NCBI GenBank assembly: GCA_947571775.1
Contig: CANOZK010000016.1
Coordinates: 1-49,566, forward strand
Reading direction: 5' to 3'
Length of the DNA: 49,566 nt
From: an uncultured Lachnospiraceae bacterium
GTDB lineage: Bacteria; Bacillota; Clostridia; Lachnospirales; Lachnospiraceae
Position 1 is the stretch's first letter, and each line of letters begins with the position of its first letter. A model generated the notes under the pieces. The model worked only from the letters and a program-made list of their open reading frames with translations. It did no database searches and had not been told where the DNA came from. The translations under genes were made by a program, and so were the position numbers. Below, one piece after another: positions 44,444 to 49,566 of the stretch.

Positions 44444-45694
44444 TTATACAAAAGCCGCATTTACTCTGAATGGGTGTAACACCACACCCTCTATCCTGTC
44501 CGCATGTAGATTTTCATATGCTTCCGGGAATACTTTTTTCAATATCTGGTAAGAAGCATTGGTATCCGCATTTATTCTTCTTCCGCTGTCACTGACAAAC
44601 AACCCCCTGTGGACACGTCTTGATATATTATAATTCTGCTTTATTGGCATTTCATTATCTAAGAAACTTGTCCCGGATGTATAGGATTCCTCTGTCAAAA
44701 TAATATTTATCCCTGCTTCCTGAGCTTTATACTGTATCATTTCTATAAATCGCTGTGTGGGTATTCCGGCAAAACTCTGGTGCACATTCTTGCTTAATCC
44801 TGGATTCTTTTTCCAACCCTTATTATATCCTATCACTGCTGTATTTATCTCTTTACAAATACACCAGTCCACAATTTTACGGCTGGCTTTATGCATGTAA
44901 TCATCTATTTTATGGTTTCGTTTTGCTGTAATCTTTCCCATCCGTTTTGTAAAATCCATGCCATTCATCCGCTTTGCCGTTTCCTTATAATGGGACATCT
45001 GTTTATTATAATATTTATTTACTGACTTAAGACCTTTGCCGTTAATGATAAATGCCCTGCATCCTATATTTGCTGTTACGGCTGCTAAGTTATCTATGCC
45101 AATATCAATACTACAATATCTGTGGTTATCCGGTTTTGCTTCACAAATGGAAATACTGTAAACAATTTCTGCTATGATATATCCCTGTTTGGGGATAAAG
45201 CGTATCTGGTTGAATGCGTGGAAATGTTCTAGTTTTACACATCTTAATTTTAGTTCAAAACCATTGAACGTTTTTGGGAATTTTAAAACGCCGTCTTTTA
45301 ATTTTGCATTCTGATTTGTCAGGATAAGAATATTCCTGCTATCTTTCTTTTTATATTTTGGCAATTTTGGTCTGCTTGTATATTTTTCTTTATGTTTTGC
45401 CCAATCTTTTATAGATCTGAAAAATGATTTCCAGTTGTTTTCCAGAAGCTTTAAAACCTGTTGGGCTGATTGTGCTGTTGGCATTGTCCTATAATCTGGA
45501 TGCTCCCCGTCCGCTTTTAACATTTTATCCAGATCCCCATAAGGGACTGTTCTGCCATTATTTATAAATTCCTGGCGCAGTACATAGTTCGCATGGTTAT
45601 ACAAGTTTTTAGACAGAAAACAGAAATTGTCTAACATGGCATAATATTTGTTTGACGGTTTGATTATATGCTTTTCCACTCTCTGTATATCCAT
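44444..45694 (-). CDS. TnpB-family RNA-guided nuclease, without the usual zinc finger
   Basis: A 416-residue IS200/IS605-type TnpB. The RuvC catalytic acids appear intact: Asp197 in CSIDIGID, Glu336 in TEESYTS and Asp377 in INADTNAS. The CxxC...CxxC ribbon that normally stands between the last two is absent; the stretch reads TSGTSFLDNE then RRVHRGLF, as in a zinc-less subgroup. The N-terminal DNA/RNA-binding part has normal length. AAGGAGG precedes the ATG. No TnpA transposase is in the window, so the element cannot move on its own. The last few codons may come from flanking DNA (see the hairpin at 44466-44489). Confidence 0.9.
   Translation of the reverse strand: MDIQRVEKHIIKPSNKYYAMLDNFCFLSKNLYNHANYVLRQEFINNGRTVPYGDLDKMLKADGEHPDYRTMPTAQSAQQVLKLLENNWKSFFRSIKDWAKHKEKYTSRPKLPKYKKKDSRNILILTNQNAKLKDGVLKFPKTFNGFELKLRCVKLEHFHAFNQIRFIPKQGYIIAEIVYSISICEAKPDNHRYCSIDIGIDNLAAVTANIGCRAFIINGKGLKSVNKYYNKQMSHYKETAKRMNGMDFTKRMGKITAKRNHKIDDYMHKASRKIVDWCICKEINTAVIGYNKGWKKNPGLSKNVHQSFAGIPTQRFIEMIQYKAQEAGINIILTEESYTSGTSFLDNEMPIKQNYNISRRVHRGLFVSDSGRRINADTNASYQILKKVFPEAYENLHADRIEGVVLHPFRVNAAFV
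44466..44489 (-). mobile_element. Probable right end of the TnpB element / 3' end of its guide RNA scaffold
   Basis: On the minus strand GGGTGT and ACACCC (44472-44489) form a perfect 6-bp stem, followed by ATTCAG (44466-44471). In characterised TnpB systems the scaffold ends with a hairpin and a TTCA-like sequence, after which the guide begins. If so, the guide would be 44446-44465 and the final codons of tnpB would lie outside the element. This is inference from analogy. Confidence 0.4.
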
Positions 45695-45712
45695 CTTCTT
45701 CCAGCACCTCCT

Positions 45713-45868
45713 TTATTCTGCGGACTTTCCTAAATTACTGTGCGATATCTGATTTCTGTTTTTGTGTCGATATCCTTTCATACTAGATATATTTTCTTTC
45801 AATCCCTTTGTTAATGTGAGTTCATGGAAGATTTTTAAAGCAAAACTGTATTCAAACCAAAAACTCAT
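45713..45868 (-). CDS. Small ORF (51 aa) immediately upstream of tnpB
   Basis: A 51-codon ORF beginning MSFWFEYSFALKIFHEL and becoming basic toward KGYRHKNRNQ. Its stop lies directly before the AGGAGG of tnpB, so it would be read in the same transcript. Its own ribosome binding site is weak (AAAGG about 11 bases upstream). There is no known motif. It may be an accessory protein of the element or part of its left end that happens to be open. Confidence 0.35.
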   Translation of the reverse strand: MSFWFEYSFALKIFHELTLTKGLKENISSMKGYRHKNRNQISHSNLGKSAE

Positions 45869-45950
45869 ATGAAAATTTACCTTTTTACATTTATCCGAAA
45901 ATCACATTGTTAGTGTTGCCTGCTGGCGTTCATATCCCACTACCGCCCCT

Positions 45951-45989
45951 GCGCTTTTGGTACTTTTCCCGCAGAAAAATACAGGATTG
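45951..45989. repeat. Intergenic repeat, copy 2
   Basis: GCGCTTTTGGTACTTTTC followed by a CG-loop hairpin, AGAAAAATACAGGATT, matches 7358-7397 almost base for base, some 38.5 kb away and also intergenic. The 541-bp gap between tnpB and the glycosyltransferase otherwise holds the 51-codon ORF and the inverted repeats listed here. Confidence 0.7.
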
Positions 45990-46051
45990 TTTTTATAGTC
46001 TTACTCTCATTAATAACAAAGTATCAATATTGCATTTTATCCATATTTAAT

Positions 46052-46080
46052 CCAGCCTCTCTGGGCTGGGGTTCTAGTTT
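46052..46080. mobile_element. IS605-like terminal hairpin (left end or remnant)
   Basis: CCAGCC (46052-46057) pairs with GGCTGG (46064-46069), followed by GGTTCTAGTTT on the plus strand. Short stems beside such a sequence are typical of IS200/IS605 ends. It could be the left end of the TnpB element, though about 350 bp from tnpB is long, or a remnant of another copy. Confidence 0.35.
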
Positions 46081-46138
46081 CAATCACATTGTATCACAAA
46101 TAACTACCAAAAAACAACTGTCTAAACTGACATAAGCA

Positions 46139-46194
46139 CAGAAATCAATTTCCCCAGAATTGTGCACAACAAATACTTGGAAAATTGATTTCTG
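46139..46194. repeat. Long inverted repeat after the glycosyltransferase gene
   Basis: CAGAAATCAATTT (46139-46151) and AAATTGATTTCTG (46182-46194) are perfect 13-bp arms. The loop holds a TTGTGCACAA palindrome. A second stem TGCGGAC/GTCCGCA follows at about 46198-46225. No T-run is present. Confidence 0.55.
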
Positions 46195-46236
46195 CGTTGC
46201 GGACGGCATCGGTATCCTGTCCGCAGTCCGTGGCTT

Positions 46237-46953
46237 TTACAAGGGCTTCATATTTTTCTTTATGGTTGAAAAATCTTTGACCGCCTGCCACCCAATCCTG
46301 GCAATACGGGGGAGATTGATGGAATTAACACCGCCCTGCCTGGGACGGAAAGTGATAGGGTAGAACTGAATCTTCTCGTTGTTGTTTACAAGCAACACCG
46401 TAAGCATCACATTAGAAAGATTAAAATCTTTTGGGATATGCTCAATATACTTTTCCAGGGTTTCCCGCTTGAGCAGACGGTAAGGTGTGTTGGCATCCGT
46501 GATGGAAAGATGGAAAATGCACCATAATACAAACTTCAGCGTTTTTGTCACAACAATACGAGAAAATCCATCTTCCCGATGATTTCTGTGTCCAATGACT
46601 GCGGCATATTGCTCCCGAACCTCCCAGAAACGGGAAAACTCACTGGACAATGTCTGTCCGTCGGAATCTGTCTGAAAAATATAGTCAGCCCCATGATCCA
46701 GCGCATAATGGTAACCATACAAAACGGCGGCCCCGTGCCCGCCGTTCGGTTTTGTGACAGGCTCCAACTGAGGCAGAGATTCCTTTAATTCACACAGCTT
46801 CTGGTAAGTATGGTCCTTTGAGCCATCATCGATAATCACCAAACGGGAATCCGGGCCGATACTTTCCACAACTTTATGCCAGTCCTGAGCAACTTCTTCA
46901 ATATTCATCTCCTCATTGTATGCCGGAATCACAATATATAATTTATCGCTCAT
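46237..46953 (-). CDS. Family 2 glycosyltransferase (polyprenyl-phosphate sugar synthase type)
   Basis: A 238-residue GT-A enzyme. It begins YIVIPAYNEE, then VIIDDGSKDHT near residue 39, the metal-binding DSDGQ near 97 and a C-terminal RPRQGGVNSIN near 207. It lacks the C-terminal membrane helices of some relatives. Proteins of this type transfer a sugar from a nucleotide sugar to undecaprenyl or dolichyl phosphate, or to a glycan. It lies 26 bp after a polytopic membrane protein gene, with AAAGGAAA before its ATG, so the pair may build or use a lipid-linked sugar. Acceptor and sugar are not known. Confidence 0.88.
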   Translation of the reverse strand: MSDKLYIVIPAYNEEMNIEEVAQDWHKVVESIGPDSRLVIIDDGSKDHTYQKLCELKESLPQLEPVTKPNGGHGAAVLYGYHYALDHGADYIFQTDSDGQTLSSEFSRFWEVREQYAAVIGHRNHREDGFSRIVVTKTLKFVLWCIFHLSITDANTPYRLLKRETLEKYIEHIPKDFNLSNVMLTVLLVNNNEKIQFYPITFRPRQGGVNSINLPRIARIGWQAVKDFSTIKKNMKPL

Positions 46954-46979
46954 AGCGGTTTCCTTTCTTCCTCGTTGTT

Positions 46980-48464
46980 TTATCTATTCCCAAAGAAACG
47001 GTAAAACAACGACGTTTCATAATCATATGTGAAATAATTATACGCTTCCGCCGCTCCGATGCTCCCGTCCCTGTGGGCCCAGTCGCCAAGCGTTCCATGC
47101 TGCGCTCCCTGAAAAGAAACGGGTGTTTTGATCACTTCTACCATCTCTTCCATCGGATAAATACTCCCTATGACCAAAAGCAGCAGCAATACCATCAGTC
47201 GTTTGGAATCTCTTTTTACATGGCTTCCATATTGGAACAGAGCTTGGATAACAAAGACCATCAGCAGCAAAATAGCCGGAATACTCGCTCCCATACTAAA
47301 ATCGTTGTAAACGCCCATACGAAAAAACGGAAAAATCAAAAGCGAAAGATTTACAAGGTAAAACAACAGCTTTGTCTGATGTTGTTTGTAAATGATGACA
47401 GAATACGCCAAAAACGCAGCGATAAAACAAAAATACAATACCGTCTTTGCCTCGTATTTGATATAAGCAAAGCCGACTTCCTCTGCTTTTTTCTGCAATA
47501 CATTCCCTAGAATATAACATAACGGTATGAAAAAGCTTACGGCTATCGACATATTCTGCAAACAGAAAATTTCTTTCGCCAGCGCTTTGAGATTCTTTTC
47601 CGTAAATGCCCGGAAGAGGACAACGCCAAACATCAAGGCAGCTAACCCCAGCAAAGGGAATGTCGCGTGTAAGAGCAGCGGAGCACCAATCAGACAGTAT
47701 CTGCTTACATCTTTATAGTTTTCCGCAAAAAGCAGCGTAGCAATCCATGGGACAATGGCCTGGGGAAAAGCCCAGCGTAGATTCACATACAAAGACCTAT
47801 ACTGCAACTGTATGGAGTTGCTGATCCAGTGGCGCGCCGCCGATATATCTGCCGCTCCCACGCCAGTCGCCCCATACAGCGCTTTTGCCAAGAACAAGCA
47901 GGTACCAAAAAAGACAAACACCAAAATTGTGATGATTTGTTTTTTTGGCGTAGCAGCCTTTACTGCCCGGAACAGCAGCAATACCACGCAGAAAAGCCCC
48001 GCGGCATTACACAACAGAAGGGCAATCTCTGCCACCCGGAAGCTGGATGTTATTTTTCCGCACAGAGCAGGGAGGAGATACTGGGCTATATAATACGTAA
48101 GCATGGCTTCCCCACTGTCGTTGTGGTAACATACTGGCCATTGGTTAAAGACCAGGTCATTTAAAACTCTATTATGCTTGTCCCAGTCGCTGGGTTGTTG
48201 CAAGAAGGCCCCCTGCCCGCAGAGAACACAAAAAAAGACGCAAAAAACCCCTACCAGGATAAGCATAACAGGATGTATCAAAATGACGCTGCTGGCACTG
48301 TCCTCGGCCTGCAGTTTTTTTCTATGTTCCCACAAGGCCAATGCTATCAGAACAAGCGCGGGTACTGCAAAGACAGTTTTTACCCATCCCAACAAGAATA
48401 TGCATATACCTATATACACATATACATAACAGGCAAGTGTAAATCGCACAGAATAAATGTTCAT
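46980..48464 (-). CDS. Polytopic membrane protein, possible GT-C-type glycosyltransferase
   Basis: A 494-residue protein with about a dozen hydrophobic segments. The first outer loop carries an acidic/aromatic stretch (QQPSDWDKHNRVLNDL, near residue 96), the place where GT-C enzymes keep catalytic acids. The C-terminus ends in a soluble stretch of about 60 residues. The start is ATG 48464 with AAAGG upstream; the ATG 30 bases earlier is less well placed. Coupling to a family 2 enzyme fits a two-step glycosylation, as in GtrB/GtrII-like pairs, but no family was firmly recognised. Confidence 0.7.
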   Translation of the reverse strand: MNIYSVRFTLACYVYVYIGICIFLLGWVKTVFAVPALVLIALALWEHRKKLQAEDSASSVILIHPVMLILVGVFCVFFCVLCGQGAFLQQPSDWDKHNRVLNDLVFNQWPVCYHNDSGEAMLTYYIAQYLLPALCGKITSSFRVAEIALLLCNAAGLFCVVLLLFRAVKAATPKKQIITILVFVFFGTCLFLAKALYGATGVGAADISAARHWISNSIQLQYRSLYVNLRWAFPQAIVPWIATLLFAENYKDVSRYCLIGAPLLLHATFPLLGLAALMFGVVLFRAFTEKNLKALAKEIFCLQNMSIAVSFFIPLCYILGNVLQKKAEEVGFAYIKYEAKTVLYFCFIAAFLAYSVIIYKQHQTKLLFYLVNLSLLIFPFFRMGVYNDFSMGASIPAILLLMVFVIQALFQYGSHVKRDSKRLMVLLLLLVIGSIYPMEEMVEVIKTPVSFQGAQHGTLGDWAHRDGSIGAAEAYNYFTYDYETSLFYRFFGNR

Positions 48465-48510
48465 GGTAAACCGCCTTTCTTTAAAATAACCCAAATATTT
48501 TTGCAGTAAG

Positions 48511-48546
48511 AATGGGGGGCTGCTCTATATAAGCAGCCCCCACCAT
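48511..48546 (-). terminator. Terminator after the leucine-rich-repeat gene
   Basis: AATGG and GGGGGCTGCT pair with AGCAGCCCCC and CCATT around a seven-base loop, a very stable stem. The T-tail on the minus strand is short (TTCTT). It separates the repeat-protein gene from the glycosylation pair. Confidence 0.75.
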
Positions 48547-48612
48547 TCCCAATTCTTTGGAATTATCTGCCACAGCCTGGTTTTTGACTGTATGTTCTAT
48601 TTGGCAATCTGA

Positions 48613-49566
48613 TTAGATTGCTCTTACTTTTCCTTTGAATCCAGCGTTTTTCAACTTCTTGCTGTAAGCTTTCAATTTGCTCTTCGGAACTCTGATTACA
48701 GCATTCTTTGAAACACCTTTGAACGCATTCTTACCAAATGTTTTTACCTTAGTTGACTTAATTGTGATTTTCTTTATGTTCTTGCAACCTGAGAATGCCG
48801 CTTTGTCAATTTTTGTTATGGTATTCGGAAGTGCAACCGTCTGAAGTTTTGTACAGTTCTTAAAGGTGTTAGCCGCAACTGTTTTCAGTTTGGTTGATTT
48901 CACTGTAACGCTGGTCAGTTTTGTGCAGCCTGCAAATGCGGATGCTCCAATCTTAGTTACATTCTTCGGAATGGTAACGCTGGTCAGTTTTGTGCAGTTT
49001 TTAAAAGTATTGGTGCCTACTTCTGTTACATTTACCGGAATCTTAACACTTGTCAGATTCTTACTGCCTGCAAACGCGCCGTCTTCGATTTTTGTTACTT
49101 TGTAAGTAACACCATCTACTTTTACTGTATTTGGGATGGTTACTTTTTTAGCTGACTTGTCTGCTTCATCAAAAGTTACCGTTTTCTTGGATGTATCGGT
49201 TACAACAACACTTCCTGTACCGTTGCCCACCTCAATTTCTGTACCTACTGCCGGTGTCGGATTCGGTGTGCTTGTCGGGTTTGGAGTAGTCGTAGTTCCA
49301 GGAGTGCCTGTTGGTGCTGGTGTATCTGTGGCCCCAGGAGTACCAGTTGGTGCTGGTGTACCGCTTTCGTCTGGTGTTGGAGTGTCAGTAGCTGCTGGAG
49401 TACCGGTTGGCGTTGGCGTATTTGTAGCTCCGGGTGTAACGATTCCAGTTGGGTTGGATGGTGTTCCAGTTGCTCCCGGTGTTTCATTGCCACTTGTCCC
49501 TGGTGTTCCAGTTGCCCCTGGTGTTTCATTGCCACTTGTCCCTGGTGTTCCAGTTGCCCCTGGTGT
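48613..49566 (-). CDS. BspA-like leucine-rich-repeat surface protein, C-terminal part
   Basis: The 3' 318 codons of a gene that continues beyond the right edge. The C-terminal ~200 residues hold about six LRR_5 (BspA-type, Treponema pallidum-like) repeats of the form FKNCTKLTSVTIPKNVTKIG, ending in a basic tail (KSKLKAYSKKLKNAG). Upstream is a linker of about 110 residues made almost only of Thr, Pro, Gly and Ala with tandem repeats. No internal start is taken: a GTG at 49230 lies in the middle of the open frame. Such proteins are usually secreted adhesins with the repeats exposed; the signal peptide would be outside the window. Confidence 0.88.
   Translation of the reverse strand, partial: TPGATGTPGTSGNETPGATGTPGTSGNETPGATGTPSNPTGIVTPGATNTPTPTGTPAATDTPTPDESGTPAPTGTPGATDTPAPTGTPGTTTTPNPTSTPNPTPAVGTEIEVGNGTGSVVVTDTSKKTVTFDEADKSAKKVTIPNTVKVDGVTYKVTKIEDGAFAGSKNLTSVKIPVNVTEVGTNTFKNCTKLTSVTIPKNVTKIGASAFAGCTKLTSVTVKSTKLKTVAANTFKNCTKLQTVALPNTITKIDKAAFSGCKNIKKITIKSTKVKTFGKNAFKGVSKNAVIRVPKSKLKAYSKKLKNAGFKGKVRAI
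49459..49566 (-). repeat. 42-bp tandem repeats coding a TPGATGTPGTSGNE linker
   Basis: Two identical 42-bp units (49525-49566 and 49483-49524) are followed by a partial, diverged third (49459-49482). Each codes 14 residues in the linker of the leucine-rich-repeat protein. Exact identity suggests recent expansion or a length-variable tract. Confidence 0.85.

Noticed and set aside
44444..45694. Nuclease-dead TnpB repressor (TldR)
   Set aside because: All three RuvC acidic residues appear to be present, so an inactive regulator is not supported.
49245..49535. Gln/His-rich ORF in another frame over the PT-rich linker
   Set aside because: It is an artefact of the repeat sequence; the leucine-rich-repeat frame is open through the same stretch.

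Overview
The window looks like chromosomal DNA of a Gram-positive anaerobe of the Clostridia, most likely Lachnospiraceae. The reasons are the gene order murE-priA-def-fmt-yugP-rsmB-rlmN-prpC-prkC-rsgA-rpe-thiN, strong AGGAGG ribosome binding sites, sigma-A type promoters, a MurE of the meso-diaminopimelate type, a type-2 isoleucyl-tRNA synthetase, an SPKTG-type sorting signal, BspA-like leucine-rich repeats and a TnpB-type element. Genus and species cannot be read from the sequence. Almost all genes are on the minus strand; only ileS, glgP and arcC are on plus.

Layout. (1) 1-1273: the 5' part of a tRNA-Pro gene with a near-perfect promoter, then rdgB and a YfcE-type phosphodiesterase. (2) 1294-7222: a consensus promoter, a ~200-nt structured leader with no recognisable T-box, then ileS and glgP, and a terminator. 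(3) 7474-12555: an exporter locus. A strong promoter drives an OmpR-type regulator and histidine kinase. Downstream, a 48-residue membrane protein, an ABC ATPase and two ABC-2 permeases follow four 11-bp direct repeats that look like the regulator's binding site. (4) 12582-15823: a LytTR regulator, a GHKL sensor kinase and a cytoplasmic protein of unknown function, overlapping end to end, preceded by a 9-bp direct repeat spaced as LytTR sites usually are. (5) 15918-29515: the long housekeeping cluster, from murE down to thiN, with overlapping or closely spaced genes and a strong terminator. It joins cell-wall synthesis, replication restart, protein maturation, ribosome maturation, the PASTA kinase/phosphatase pair and two metabolic enzymes. 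(6) 29637-32655: a hairpin-rich spacer and a large secreted VWA protein with tandem repeats and a cell-wall sorting signal. (7) 32748-36903: a possible short RNA, a divergent carbamate kinase, glycerol kinase, a small secreted protein and undecaprenyl-diphosphatase. (8) 37027-41414: carAB behind a leader hairpin with a long U-run. (9) 41431-44406: clpC with a GntR/YtrA regulator upstream instead of the usual ctsR-mcsA-mcsB. (10) 44444-46194: a TnpB gene with a small ORF in front and several repeats. (11) 46237-49566: a family 2 glycosyltransferase, a polytopic membrane protein, and the 3' part of a leucine-rich-repeat protein that runs off the window.

The most interesting parts are the two adjacent signalling loci with visible operator repeats (7.4-15.8 kb), the unidentified ileS leader, the TnpB element whose right end appears to lie inside its own reading frame, and the possible small RNA at 32.75-32.84 kb. 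No CRISPR array, rRNA, prophage or sortase gene was seen.
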